Positions 51,457 to 60,292 are shown, counted from the stretch's first letter. The stretch is 64,000 nt of DNA from Actinokineospora fastidiosa (GCF_014648415.1 NZ_BMRB01000001.1:2041054-2105053); one strand, 5' to 3'. Made by a program: numbers and translations. Notes: generated by a model from the letters alone, not told the origin.

Positions 51457-51839
51457 CCGAACCGCACCGGCGACTCCGGGCTCAGCGCGATGTCCGAGCC
51501 GGTCACCGGGGACGCCCGGTGGATGAGGATGTTGTAGTGGTTGGGGAAGTGGCAGGCGTCGAAGCCGAGCACGGTGCCCACGTACGCGCCGCCGATGTGC
51601 ACGGCGTCGCCCCGGTCGATGACGCCGCCACGGTCGATCTCGGTGAAGCCCAGGAACCCCACCCGGTCGATGCGCCCGTCGGCGACGCCGTGATCGGTGG
51701 TCACCAGCTCGTGCACCTCGCCCCGCCGCACGCAGCGGCTGGCGAACTCCTCCAGCCGCATCCCCCGGTCATCCCGGCGGTGCACCAGCACCTTCACCAA
51801 CGTGCCGGACACCGTCCGCTTCTCGCCGTCCTCGATCAC
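51453..51839 (-). CDS. Small protein of unknown function in the cluster
   Basis: A 128-residue soluble protein, GTG at 51839 with AAGGAG six bases upstream. Beta-rich sequence: KRTVSGTLVKVLVHRRDDRG, CVRRGEVHELVTTDHG, GFLGFTEIDRGGVIDRGDAV, then GTVLGFDACHFPNHYNILIHR, a conserved-looking His/Cys/Asn-rich C-terminal motif. It may be a DUF6917-type protein, but I am not certain of that number. Position between a Gfo/Idh dehydrogenase and an FAD monooxygenase suggests a small-molecule isomerase, lyase or binding role. Its first 71 bases overlap the end of the upstream gene in another frame. Confidence 0.75.
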   Translation of the reverse strand: MIEDGEKRTVSGTLVKVLVHRRDDRGMRLEEFASRCVRRGEVHELVTTDHGVADGRIDRVGFLGFTEIDRGGVIDRGDAVHIGGAYVGTVLGFDACHFPNHYNILIHRASPVTGSDIALSPESPVRFG

Positions 51840-52737
51840 TCCTGGCTCCTTCCGCCCGATACGCCGCGTCCACCAGCTCCAGGGCGGCCAGGCCCGCGGT
51901 GTCCGGGCCGCCGTCGTGCACGGCCAGGGCGAACGCGCGCAGCACCCCGGCGTACTCGTGCCACAGCGACTGCTTGAACCCGGCGAACCCGGCCAGCATG
52001 TCCGCGTGCCGCACCCCGCCGTCGGCGAGCCGGACCTCGATGTCCTTGGTCTCGCCCGGGTGCGACCAGTCCAGCTCGACCTCCGCGGTCGCCCCGCACT
52101 CGGCCGACAGCAGCAGCCGCGCCCACCGGTCGACGCCCAGCTCGTCCCTGCGGATGTCCACATCGGTCAGCTCGACCGGGCCGAGCAGCATCCGGACCAG
52201 GTCGAGGGCGTTCGGCCCGTTGTCGGCGACGCAGCCGCCGCCGCACCGCGCCGGGTCGAGGTACCACTGGTCGAGGCCCGCGTGCTCCTCGATGCGCTCC
52301 AGGTAGCGCACGCGCACCGAGTCGATGGCCCAGCGCGGCGGCAGCCCGAGCAGCAGGTCCCGGACGCGGGCGTTGTAGCGGCGGTGGAAGGAGGTGAACA
52401 GGACCGTGCCGCGCGCCTGGGCGAGCGCGACCAGCTCGCGCCCGTCGGCCAGGTCGATCGCCAGCGGCTTCTCCACGCACACCGGGATGCCCGCGTCGAG
52501 CAGGTCCCGGCAGACGGCGGCGTGCGCGTCGTTGGGCACGGTCACCACGACACCGTCCAGCCCGCCGTCGGCGATGAGGTCGCGGTGGTCGGCGTAGCAG
52601 CGCACCTCGCCGCGGAACGGGGCCAGCGCGGCGCGCCTGCGGTCGCACACCGCGGCCAGCCGCAGCGGCCCGTTGTCGCCGAGCGCGGCGAGGTAGAACC
52701 GGGAGATCACGCCGAGGCCGATGATCCCGACGCGCAT
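51769..52737 (-). CDS. Gfo/Idh/MocA family oxidoreductase
   Basis: A 322-residue NAD(P)-dependent dehydrogenase. Rossmann loop VGIIGLGVISRFYLAAL; the family EKPLAID motif (CVEKPLAIDLADG) with the catalytic Lys; then the beta-sheet C-terminal domain containing GLDQWYLDPARCGGGCVADN, where conserved Asp/His residues bind the sugar. Family members oxidise or reduce a ring carbon of sugars or inositols. ATG at 52737 overlaps the preceding stop (TGATG). The last ~23 residues run into the next gene, and typical members would end near DAAYRAEG. Confidence 0.92.
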   Translation of the reverse strand: MRVGIIGLGVISRFYLAALGDNGPLRLAAVCDRRRAALAPFRGEVRCYADHRDLIADGGLDGVVVTVPNDAHAAVCRDLLDAGIPVCVEKPLAIDLADGRELVALAQARGTVLFTSFHRRYNARVRDLLLGLPPRWAIDSVRVRYLERIEEHAGLDQWYLDPARCGGGCVADNGPNALDLVRMLLGPVELTDVDIRRDELGVDRWARLLLSAECGATAEVELDWSHPGETKDIEVRLADGGVRHADMLAGFAGFKQSLWHEYAGVLRAFALAVHDGGPDTAGLAALELVDAAYRAEGARSDRGRREADGVRHVGEGAGAPPG

Positions 52738-53846
52738 CAGCGGACCTCCGGCATGGCCAGCCCGACGCGGTCCGCGACCTCGGCCAGCTCGGCGACCAGC
52801 GCCGCGGCCAGGGGAACGCCGTTGGCCTCGGCGTCCGCGGCGCGCTCGGCCTCGGGGCAGCCGGGGTAGGTGACCGGGCGGGCCGGGTCGGCGGGCGGGC
52901 AGTCCAGCAGGGCGCCGAACAGCGCGCCAGCGTCCCGGTGGAACGCCCCGGGCTCGCGCAGCGCGCCGGGCGCGATGGCGAGCAGCAGATAGCCGATGTC
53001 GTCGTCCGCGGCGGGACCGCCTGCCGGACCGCCGACCGGGCCGAGGCCAGCGCCGGGGACCAGGGCGGCCAGCACCTCGACCATCAGGCCGAGGCCGAAT
53101 CCCTTGTACTGCCCGGGGCCGGGCGCGCCCAGCCAGCTCAGGTGGGCATCGCCAGCGTCGAACCGGGACGGGTCGGTGACCGGGCGTCCGGCGTCGTCGG
53201 CCAGCCAGCCCGGCGGGATCGGCGCGCCCGCCCTGGCCGCGGCGCGAACGCGGCCGGTCGGCGCGGCGGTGGTGCTCATGTCCAGCAGGAACGGCGGGCG
53301 GTCGCCCGCGGGCGCGGCCACGGCCAGCGGGTTGGTGCCCAGCATCGGCGCGGACCCGTGCGGCGGGCGGGCGATGCGCTGGTGGCCGCAGTTGGCCGCG
53401 ACCACCCCGACCATGCCGTGCCGCGCCGCCCGCAGCGCCGGGTGGCCCGCGCAGCCGAAGTGGGTGCCGCCGCGCACCGACACCATGCCGATCCCGTACT
53501 CCGCCGCCCGCCTGCACGCCAGGTCCATGGCCTCGCCCGCCAGCCACAGGCCGAGCGAGCGGGCCCCGTCGAGCAGCACGGCGGCGCCGCGGTCCGCGGC
53601 GACCTTCGGCTCGCCCGCCGGGTCGACCCGCCCGGACTCCAGCAGCGGGAGGTAGATGCGGGTGAGGTTGGCCAGGCCGTGCGAGGTCATCCCGGTGATG
53701 TCGCCGTGGCACAGCGCCTCGGCCGCGGCGACCGCGCGCGCGGGCGGGACGCCGTGGGCCAGGAAGACAGCGGCGGTGAAGTCCAGCAGCGCGCCCACGG
53801 GCACGCGCACGCCGGTCGGGACCGGCGCGATGTCGAGATCGGTCAA
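52737..53846 (-). CDS. Malate/L-lactate dehydrogenase (Ldh2) family reductase
   Basis: A 369-residue member of the Ldh2/ComC/ureidoglycolate-dehydrogenase superfamily, which reduces 2-oxo acids or cyclic imino acids with NAD(P)H. Seen: LFTAAVFLAHGVPPARA-type N-terminal helix, HGDITGMTSHG with the catalytic His, GTHFGCAGHPALRAARHGMV and MLGTNPLAVAAPA, both family signatures, and YKGFGLGLMVEVL. The TTG start at 53846 is supported by GGAGGA four bases upstream and a TTGA overlap with the preceding stop. It probably supplies an unusual hydroxy acid, proline or pipecolate-like unit. Confidence 0.88.
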   Translation of the reverse strand: MTDLDIAPVPTGVRVPVGALLDFTAAVFLAHGVPPARAVAAAEALCHGDITGMTSHGLANLTRIYLPLLESGRVDPAGEPKVAADRGAAVLLDGARSLGLWLAGEAMDLACRRAAEYGIGMVSVRGGTHFGCAGHPALRAARHGMVGVVAANCGHQRIARPPHGSAPMLGTNPLAVAAPAGDRPPFLLDMSTTAAPTGRVRAAARAGAPIPPGWLADDAGRPVTDPSRFDAGDAHLSWLGAPGPGQYKGFGLGLMVEVLAALVPGAGLGPVGGPAGGPAADDDIGYLLLAIAPGALREPGAFHRDAGALFGALLDCPPADPARPVTYPGCPEAERAADAEANGVPLAAALVAELAEVADRVGLAMPEVR

Positions 53847-55051
53847 CAGGTCCTCCGGTCGGCGAACGCGCACAGCAGTCGGGACACCTGGGCGGCGAAG
53901 GCGTCCAGGTCGGCGAGCAGGGCGTGCTCGCCGGGGGCGTGGGCGCGGTTGGCGGCGAGGTCGCCGGGGCCGAGCACCGCGGTCGGGGAGCCGGACAGCC
54001 AGATGGCGTCGCAGGTGAACGCGCCGTCGCCGCGCGGGACGCCCGCCGCGGCCATCAGGTCGGCCACCGCGGGGCCCGCGTCGGTGAGCGTGGGCAGGCC
54101 GCGCTTGCGCCAGTGCAGCCGGGTGACCCGGCGCGCGTCGGCCGCCGTGCGGGCCAGCGCCCGGGAGCGGGCGTGCCGGGCGGCGAAGTCGGCCAGGGCG
54201 TCGGCCAGGTGGGCCTCGACGGCGGCCGTGAGCGCCGCGCCCGCCTCCGCCGTCGCGTACGGCAGGTTGACCAGCAGCGTGCCCGTCCCGTACACCCGGT
54301 TGTGCGCGGTGCCGGTGTGCAGGCCCGCGACGCACACGTCGTCGAGCCGCTCGCCGAGCCACGCGGCGATGTGGCCGAGCAGGACGGTGGCGTTGTGGCC
54401 GTCGCCGGGGGAGTCGTCGATCGCGTCGTCGCCGTCGACGCGGATCTCGGCGGTCGCGGACGCGGTCGCGCGCGGCTGGTAGCGGCCGGACGTGGGCTCG
54501 CAGAAGACGTTGAGCGCGCCGACGTGCCCGGCCTCCACCAGCGGCCGGGTGCCGAACACGCCCATCGCGCCGCCCTCCTCGCCGGAGACGGCCTGCACGA
54601 CGACGGCGACCTCGGCCCCGACCGCCTGCCGCCGCGCCGCGGCGTCCCGGATGCCCGCGAGCAGCGCCACCGCGGGCCCCTTGGCGTCGATCGCGCCCCG
54701 GCCGCGGAAGACCGCGCCGTCGAAGGACACCGGCTCCACCCCGGCGACGGTGTCCAGGTGGACGTTGAACATCACCGTGCGCGCGACCGGCAGCGGCGGG
54801 CCGAGGCGCAGCACCAGGTTCGGCTGGCAGGCCAGGAAGTCCGCGCCCCGGCCGCGCACGGTCGACGGGACGTCCGGCCGGTCCAGCACCGCCGGGTCGG
54901 CGGGCGCGTGGTGCACGACGGTGAGCCCGGAGGCGTCGGCGTAGCGCTTCTGCGCCTCCCACAGCCGCACCGGGCCGTCGCTCTCCAGCGGTCCGGCGGT
55001 CGGCAGGGCGAGCAGGTCGAGCAGCAGGGCGTGGTCGGCGGCGGTGAGCAC
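53843..55051 (-). CDS. M20 family metallopeptidase/deacylase (ArgE/DapE-like)
   Basis: A 402-residue zinc hydrolase of the ArgE/DapE/CPG2 type. Metal-binding motifs: NVHLDTVAG (His, Asp), GRGAIDAKGP (bridging Asp), SGEEGGAMG (catalytic Glu pair) and CEPTSGRYQPR. A dimerisation domain lies in the middle and the C-terminal CDAIWLSG-ANRAHAPGEH supplies the last His. It removes an acyl group from an N-acyl amino acid, amino sugar or peptide. GTG at 55051 directly follows the previous stop. In this cluster it may unmask an amino group installed by the DegT enzymes. Confidence 0.9.
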   Translation of the reverse strand: MLTAADHALLLDLLALPTAGPLESDGPVRLWEAQKRYADASGLTVVHHAPADPAVLDRPDVPSTVRGRGADFLACQPNLVLRLGPPLPVARTVMFNVHLDTVAGVEPVSFDGAVFRGRGAIDAKGPAVALLAGIRDAAARRQAVGAEVAVVVQAVSGEEGGAMGVFGTRPLVEAGHVGALNVFCEPTSGRYQPRATASATAEIRVDGDDAIDDSPGDGHNATVLLGHIAAWLGERLDDVCVAGLHTGTAHNRVYGTGTLLVNLPYATAEAGAALTAAVEAHLADALADFAARHARSRALARTAADARRVTRLHWRKRGLPTLTDAGPAVADLMAAAGVPRGDGAFTCDAIWLSGSPTAVLGPGDLAANRAHAPGEHALLADLDAFAAQVSRLLCAFADRRTC

Positions 55052-55867
55052 TCACGCCCCCGCCGGGCACGCGGCCAGCAGCGCCTCCAGGGCGATCCCG
55101 GCGGCGTGGAAGCCCGAGGCGTCGCCGGGCACGCCGTCGCGCTCGTGCGGGCGCAGGCTCAGGTGCGGCTCCAGCGACAGCGCCCCGGTGTAGCCGTGCG
55201 CGGCCAGCAGCGCCAGCGCCCCGGCCACGTCGGCCGCGCCGTCGCCGGGCAGCGTCCACACCGGCCCCGGCACGCCGTCCTTGACGTGCACGTGCCGCAC
55301 GTGCGCCACGATCTCGGCCAGCAGGTCGACGCCGGAGTAGCCGTACGCGACGCCGTTGCCGGTGTCGAACAGCAGGCCGAGGCCGTCGCCGACCAGGGTC
55401 AGCATGCGCTCGGCGTCCGCGCCCGCCCAGCCCGCGCAGTTCTCGTGCAGCAGGACGAGGTCGGCCTGCCCGGCCCGGTCCGCCAGCTCGCGCAGCCGCC
55501 GCCGCACCCGCCGCTCCCACTCGGCCGGGGGCAGCCCGGCGTTCGGGTACGACATGACCCGCACGTACCGCGTCCCCAGCAGCGCGCAGCGGCGGGCCAG
55601 CACCCGCAGCTCGTCGAGGTCGCGGCTGAAGTCGTCGGTGATCTCCGATGACCAGTCGCCGATGCGCGAGTCCACGCACACCACGTCCAGCCCGTGCCCG
55701 GCCACCGCGGCGGCCACGGCGTCGAACGCCGCGTCGTCGAGGTCGGCCAGCGCGGTCCCGTCCACGGTCCGCAGCTCGATCGCCGTCCAGCCCAGCCCGG
55801 TCACCGCGGCGATCTGCTCGGCGGCCGACGGGCCGGCCTCGTCGCCGATCCCGGCCAGCGTCCTCAC
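55052..55867 (-). CDS. Sugar phosphate isomerase/epimerase (TIM barrel, AP-endonuclease-2 type)
   Basis: A 271-residue xylose-isomerase-like TIM barrel. Signatures are IAAVTGLGWTAIELRTVDGT, VRVMSYPNAGLPPAEWERRV, LVLLHENCAGWAG (metal Glu/His), LGLLFDTGNGVAYGY (metal Asp) and RHVHVKDGVPGPVWTLPGDG, ending with LSLEPHLS (metal Glu). Related enzymes isomerise keto-inositols (IolE/IolH/IolI), hydroxypyruvate or 3-keto sugars. GTG start overlapping the previous stop (GTGA). Flanked by two Gfo/Idh dehydrogenase genes in effect, suggesting that a 3-keto sugar or inosose is its substrate. Confidence 0.92.
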   Translation of the reverse strand: MRTLAGIGDEAGPSAAEQIAAVTGLGWTAIELRTVDGTALADLDDAAFDAVAAAVAGHGLDVVCVDSRIGDWSSEITDDFSRDLDELRVLARRCALLGTRYVRVMSYPNAGLPPAEWERRVRRRLRELADRAGQADLVLLHENCAGWAGADAERMLTLVGDGLGLLFDTGNGVAYGYSGVDLLAEIVAHVRHVHVKDGVPGPVWTLPGDGAADVAGALALLAAHGYTGALSLEPHLSLRPHERDGVPGDASGFHAAGIALEALLAACPAGA

Positions 55868-56835
55868 CGGACCGCCCCGGCCCGCGCGCCCGCGAGGCGC
55901 TTGGCCTCGGCGATGAGCGAGACGACGGCCGCGCCCGCGGTCAGCTCGCCGAGCATCCGCGCGCCGTCGAAGTGCCGGTAGGCGCGCGCGACGAAAGCGG
56001 TCAGCGAGTCGTCGCGGAACACCGAGTGCGAGCGCCTGCCCGGCGCGGTGACCTCCAGCTGCGCGAACTCGTCCGCGGCGCTGACGGCGAAGTGCCCGAC
56101 GGCCGTGCCGCCCTCGAACTCCACGGTCACGCGCCGCTCGCGGACCGGGGCCGTCAGCTCGGTGGTGATCTCCGTGCGCGCGCCGCCCTCGTGGGCCAGG
56201 CTCAGCCACGCCCCGCCGAGGCCGGGGAACACGGCCGAGCCCAGCAGCATGTCCGCGCAGCCCGCCCCGGTGACGGCGGCGGGCCCGGCCAGCCGCAGGG
56301 CCAGGGCCACCGAGTGCGGGGCCTCGACGTCGAACGCGCTCGGGTGGTCGTCGCCCGCCAGCGTGCGGGTGAACCGCGGCTTGGCCTGGCGCACCGCGAT
56401 CGACAGCGGCCGCCCCAGCTCGGCGCGCAGGCCCATGAGCCTGCGGGTCAGCTCGCTGTGCCGCCACTGCGCGATCGGGACCACGTCGAGGCCGACCAGG
56501 TCGACCAGGTCCAGCAGCTCGGTCAGCGCGGCCGGGTCGGCGGCCAGCGGCTTCTCCACCAGGAACCGCCGGAAGCCCAGCCCGGCCAGCGCCGTGATCG
56601 GCTCCACCCGCGCGGTCGGCGGCGTGCACAGGTGCACGACGCAGGTCGCCGGGTCGGTGAGCGCGGCGGCGTGCGGCAGGTCGCGCGCGGCGACCACGTC
56701 CGGTCCCGGCTGGACACTCCGAACGGGATCGAACACCACGATCGGGGGATCCTCGCGGCCGCGCAGCGCGCGGAGCACCGGGAGGTGCAGCCGCGTGCCC
56801 GCGTGGCCGAGGCCCACGACGAGCGTGCCCGGCAT
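55864..56835 (-). CDS. Gfo/Idh/MocA family oxidoreductase, first gene of the minus-strand arm
   Basis: A 323-residue dehydrogenase, divergent in sequence from the other Gfo/Idh protein in the cluster. Rossmann loop TLVVGLGHAGTRLHLPVL, then VVHLCTPPTARVEPI and FLVEKPLAADPAAL with the EKP lysine. In the C-terminal domain the usual catalytic segment appears as DVEAPHSVALALRL. The ATG at 56835 has GAGGTGG upstream. It is read divergently from the first aminotransferase gene across a 196-bp region with a palindrome over a TTGACA promoter. Confidence 0.88.
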   Translation of the reverse strand: MPGTLVVGLGHAGTRLHLPVLRALRGREDPPIVVFDPVRSVQPGPDVVAARDLPHAAALTDPATCVVHLCTPPTARVEPITALAGLGFRRFLVEKPLAADPAALTELLDLVDLVGLDVVPIAQWRHSELTRRLMGLRAELGRPLSIAVRQAKPRFTRTLAGDDHPSAFDVEAPHSVALALRLAGPAAVTGAGCADMLLGSAVFPGLGGAWLSLAHEGGARTEITTELTAPVRERRVTVEFEGGTAVGHFAVSAADEFAQLEVTAPGRRSHSVFRDDSLTAFVARAYRHFDGARMLGELTAGAAVVSLIAEAKRLAGARAGAVR

Positions 56836-56882
56836 GCAGCGCCACCTCACCCTCGCCGACCACGGATTGAGAACGCCCCAAA

Positions 56883-56910
56883 CCCTGGCCCCGACCAGGG
56901 GAGCTGTCAA
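56883..56910 (-). promoter_or_regulatory. Promoter with overlapping palindrome in the divergent control region
   Basis: Read on the minus strand, TTGACA (56910-56905) is followed at 17 bp by CAGGGT. The palindrome CCCTGG-N6-CCAGGG (56883-56900) covers the spacer and the -10 box. A repressor bound there would block the minus-strand arm and might also affect the plus-strand arm. Confidence 0.45.
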
Positions 56911-57031
56911 CGCGGGCCACACGACCGTGTGATCTTTGGATGTGTTGCGGCGCAAGCCATATCAGCCTGGCTAGCGTGGGGTGGCGGACCGGCGTCCGCC
57001 CGTCCCCCCGATCAGTCCGGAAAGGACACGC

Positions 57032-58225
57032 ATGGAGCACGCCGCCGCGCTCACCCGCGCGCCAGCCGTGCCGGTACCGTTCTTCACCCAGGCCGCCACC
57101 CTCGATGCGGTGTGGCCGCTGGCCGAGGCGAACCTGGCCGAGGTCGTCGCCCGCGGCAAGTACTCCCACGGCCACATGGTCGAGCGGTTCGAGCGCGTGC
57201 TGGCCGAGCACATCGGCGCGGCGCACGTCGTGGGCGTCAACTCCGGCACCGACGCGCTGGTGCTGCTGCTGCGCGCGATCGGGCTGGAGCCCGGCGACGA
57301 GGTGATCGTCCCGGCGTTCAGCTTCATCGCCACCGCGTCCTCGGTCGTGCTGGCCGGGGGCAGGCCGGCCTTCGCCGACATCGGCCCGGACGACTACGCG
57401 ATCGACCCGGCCGCGGCCGCCGACGCGGTCACCGACCACACGCGCGCGCTCATGCCCGTGCACCTGTTCCACCAGCTCGCCGACCTCGGCGCGCTGAGCG
57501 CGGTCGCCGACCGGTTCGCGCTGAGCCTGGTCGAGGACAGCGCCGAGGCCGTCGGCATGCGCTGGGACGGCCGCCACGCGGGCCTGCTGGGCAGCGGCGG
57601 GGTGCTGTCGTTCTTCCCCACCAAGACCCTCGGCGCCCTCGGCGACGCGGGCGCGGTGGTCACCGACGACGACCGGGTCGCCGACGCCGCGGCCGCGCTG
57701 CGCCACCACGGCCGGTTCGGCCGCACGCTCGCGCACTTCCCGGGCATCGCCAACGAGACGGTGCTGCCGGGGATCAACAGCAAGATGGACGACTTCCAGG
57801 CCGCGATCCTGCTGGCCAAGCTGACCCGGCTCGACGCCGACATCGCCCGCCGCGCCGAGCTGGCCCGCGCCTACACCGAGCGCCTGGCCGACCGCCCCGG
57901 CGTGCTGCGGACGCCCACCGTCGTCGCGCGCGACGTGCCCACCGACCCGGTGTTCTACGTCTACCTGGTGGAGGTCGAGCGCCGCGACGAGCTGGCCGCG
58001 CACCTGGCGGCCCACGGCGTCGGCACCGAGACCTACTACCCCGTGCCGCTGCACCTGCAGCCGTGCTTCGCCGAACTGGGCTACCGCCCCGGCCAGTTCC
58101 CGGTCGCCGAGGCGGCCTGCGCGCACACGCTCGCCCTCCCGCTGTACCCGGACCTGCCCGACACCGCCGTCGACCGCGTCTGCGACCTCATCGGCGGCTT
58201 CTACGCGGGACGGGCGGACCTGTGA
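57032..58225 (+). CDS. DegT/DnrJ/EryC1/StrS aminotransferase I
   Basis: A 397-residue PLP-dependent sugar aminotransferase, converting a keto sugar or inosose to the amine with Glu or Gln as donor. GVNSGTDALVLLLRAIGL binds the phosphate, VPAFSFIATASSVVLAGGRP is the family signature, Asp169 (LVEDSAEAVG) contacts the ring nitrogen and Lys198 in FFPTKTLGALGDAG is the aldimine residue. The C-terminus has YYPVPLHLQPCF, typical of StrS/EryC1. ATG at 57032 with AAAGGA upstream. First gene of the plus-strand arm; overlaps the next by GTGA. Confidence 0.94.
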   Translation: MEHAAALTRAPAVPVPFFTQAATLDAVWPLAEANLAEVVARGKYSHGHMVERFERVLAEHIGAAHVVGVNSGTDALVLLLRAIGLEPGDEVIVPAFSFIATASSVVLAGGRPAFADIGPDDYAIDPAAAADAVTDHTRALMPVHLFHQLADLGALSAVADRFALSLVEDSAEAVGMRWDGRHAGLLGSGGVLSFFPTKTLGALGDAGAVVTDDDRVADAAAALRHHGRFGRTLAHFPGIANETVLPGINSKMDDFQAAILLAKLTRLDADIARRAELARAYTERLADRPGVLRTPTVVARDVPTDPVFYVYLVEVERRDELAAHLAAHGVGTETYYPVPLHLQPCFAELGYRPGQFPVAEAACAHTLALPLYPDLPDTAVDRVCDLIGGFYAGRADL

Positions 58226-59334
58226 CCACGCTGCCGTTCTTCCCTCCCGACCTGTTCGACCACGACCGCGACCTGCTGCTGGAGACCGTGCGCCGGATCG
58301 GCACCGACCCGGCGCAGCGGTTCATCCTCGGCGAGCGCACCGCCGCCTTCGAGGCCGCGCTGCGCGAGCACACCGGCGCGGCCGACGTGATCGCCTGCGG
58401 CAGCGGCACCGGCGCGCTGATGCTGGTGCTGCGCGCGATGGACATCGGCCCCGGCGACGAGGTCGTGGTGCCCGCGCTCGGCTGCGCGCCGCTGGCCGCC
58501 TCCGTGGTCAACGTCGGCGCGACGCCGGTGTTCGCCGACGTCCACCCGTGGACGATGGTCGTCGAGCCCTACGAGGTCGAGACGGCGATCACCGAGCAGA
58601 CCGCGGCGATCATGCCCGCGCACATGTTCTCGGTGATGGCCGACATGCCGACGCTGTCCGCGCTGGCCGAGCGGCACGGGGTGCGGCTGGTCGAGGACTC
58701 CGCGGTCGCCCAGGGCGGCGTGCTCGGCGGGCTGCCCGCGGGCCGGTGGGGCGACGCGGGCGTGTACTCCTTCGTCCAGGTCAAGACGTTCGGCACGATC
58801 GGCGAGGGCGGCGCGGTCGTCACCGACGACGCCGCGCTCGGCCAGCTGGTGCGCATGCTGCGCAACCACGGCCAGGACGGCCGCACCCGGTTCGTGCACC
58901 ACGCGATCGGCTACAACAGCCGCTTCGACGAGATCATCGCCGACTACCAGCTGCACCGGCTGTCCGGCCTGGCCGAGCGGCTGGAGCGGCGGGCGCGGAT
59001 CGCCGAGTACTACACCGAGCGCTTCGCCGACCTCGCCGACCGCGGCATCCAGGCCCCGCCCCCGGGGCGCGACGGCCGCTGCTACTACGTGTACTGCCTG
59101 CTCGCCGAGCGCCGCGAGGACCTGCGGCGGCACCTGGCGCACCGGGGCGTCGGCACGCACGTCTACTACCCGACGCCGCTGCCCGCGCAGCCCGCGTTCG
59201 CCCAGTACGCGCGCAGCAGGCGGTTCTGGCCGCACGCCGAGCTCGCGGGCGCCCGCATGCTCGCGCTGCCCATCTACCCGCATCTGACAGACGCCCAGGT
59301 CGAGCACATCGCCGACAGCGTCTGCGCGTTCTGA
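58222..59334 (+). CDS. DegT/DnrJ/EryC1/StrS aminotransferase II
   Basis: A 370-residue second DegT-family enzyme, only distantly like the first. ACGSGTGALMLVLRAMDIGP; VPALGCAPLAASVVNVGATP; Asp159 in LVEDSAVAQGG; aldimine Lys188 in FVQVKTFGTIGEGG. The region HHAIGYNSRFDEIIADYQL is typical. Two such enzymes imply two amination steps (a diamino sugar or aminocyclitol), or amination of two separate units. GTG start overlapping the first gene; 10 bases separate it from the UbiA gene. Confidence 0.94.
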   Translation: MTTLPFFPPDLFDHDRDLLLETVRRIGTDPAQRFILGERTAAFEAALREHTGAADVIACGSGTGALMLVLRAMDIGPGDEVVVPALGCAPLAASVVNVGATPVFADVHPWTMVVEPYEVETAITEQTAAIMPAHMFSVMADMPTLSALAERHGVRLVEDSAVAQGGVLGGLPAGRWGDAGVYSFVQVKTFGTIGEGGAVVTDDAALGQLVRMLRNHGQDGRTRFVHHAIGYNSRFDEIIADYQLHRLSGLAERLERRARIAEYYTERFADLADRGIQAPPPGRDGRCYYVYCLLAERREDLRRHLAHRGVGTHVYYPTPLPAQPAFAQYARSRRFWPHAELAGARMLALPIYPHLTDAQVEHIADSVCAF

Positions 59335-59344
59335 GGAGGGCGCC

Positions 59345-60292
59345 ATGAGCATCGCGGTCCCCGCGCCCACCCGGCTCGGCGCGTTCGCCCGGCTGGCCAA
59401 GCTCGATGTCTGGGACTACTACCTGGCCGTGCCCCTGGCCTGGGCCCTGTGCGGGCCGCCCGCGTGGGGCTCGACGGACGTGCTGGTCACGCTCGGGCTG
59501 TTCCTGCTCGGCACGGTCGGCGTGGTCGCGGGCGCGGTCGCCTTCGACGACGTCACCGGCTTCCGCGACGGCAGCGACGCGGCCAACTACGGGCCCGACG
59601 CGCCCGCGCGGCGGCTGGCCCGCAAGCCCCTGCTGACCGGCGAGCTGACCGAGCGCGAGGCGATCGTCTTCGGCTGGTGCGCCACGCTGTTCGGCACGCT
59701 GGTGTGGACGTGGACGGCGGCGTTCGCGCCGTTCCGGCCGCTGTGGGTGCTGCTGCTCCTCGCGGCGTGCCTGATCTCCGCCGTGCAGTACTCGTGGGGG
59801 CTCAAGATCAGCTACCGGGGCTGGCAGGAGGTGTTCCTCGCCGGGTTCGGCATCGGGCTCGTGCTCGCCGCCGTCGGCCTGTGCACCGGGGAGATGAGCG
59901 CGTTCACCCTGGTGCAGGCCATCCTCTTCGGACTCGGCCCGCTGCTGTTCGGGGTGTACTCCAACACCCGCGACGCGGTGGGCGACGCGCGGGTGGGCAG
60001 GCCCACCGTCGCGGTGCTGCTGAGCACCCGGGGCAACATCGCGTTCATCGCCGCGCTGTCGGTGGGCGAGATCGCGCTGATCGTGCTGTCGTCCGGGCTG
60101 GGCGCGGCGCCGTGGTGGTTCGCCCCGGCCATGCTGCCCGCGATGGGGCTGCGGGTGGCGCAGCTGCATCGCGGTCTGGGCCTCGGCGACGTGCTGGGCG
60201 CGCGGCTGATCGGGCTGCACGCGCACCGCACGACCGTCGCGCTGCTCATCGTGGTCAACCTGTTCACGCCCGCGCTGGGCGGCTGGTCGTGA
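59345..60292 (+). CDS. UbiA-family prenyltransferase
   Basis: A 315-residue integral membrane protein with about eight helices (for example LVTLGLFLLGTVGVVAGAV, PLWVLLLLAACLISAV, VALLIVVNLFTPAL). The Mg-pyrophosphate-binding Asp motifs of the UbiA family are present in modified form: DDVTGFRDGSDAAN (68-81) and SNTRDAVGDARVG (around 210-222). It would transfer a prenyl or polyprenyl chain to an aromatic or polar acceptor at the membrane. ATG with GGAGGGCGCC upstream. Overlaps the next gene by GTGA. Unusual company for sugar aminotransferases, implying a lipidated product. Confidence 0.92.
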   Translation: MSIAVPAPTRLGAFARLAKLDVWDYYLAVPLAWALCGPPAWGSTDVLVTLGLFLLGTVGVVAGAVAFDDVTGFRDGSDAANYGPDAPARRLARKPLLTGELTEREAIVFGWCATLFGTLVWTWTAAFAPFRPLWVLLLLAACLISAVQYSWGLKISYRGWQEVFLAGFGIGLVLAAVGLCTGEMSAFTLVQAILFGLGPLLFGVYSNTRDAVGDARVGRPTVAVLLSTRGNIAFIAALSVGEIALIVLSSGLGAAPWWFAPAMLPAMGLRVAQLHRGLGLGDVLGARLIGLHAHRTTVALLIVVNLFTPALGGWS

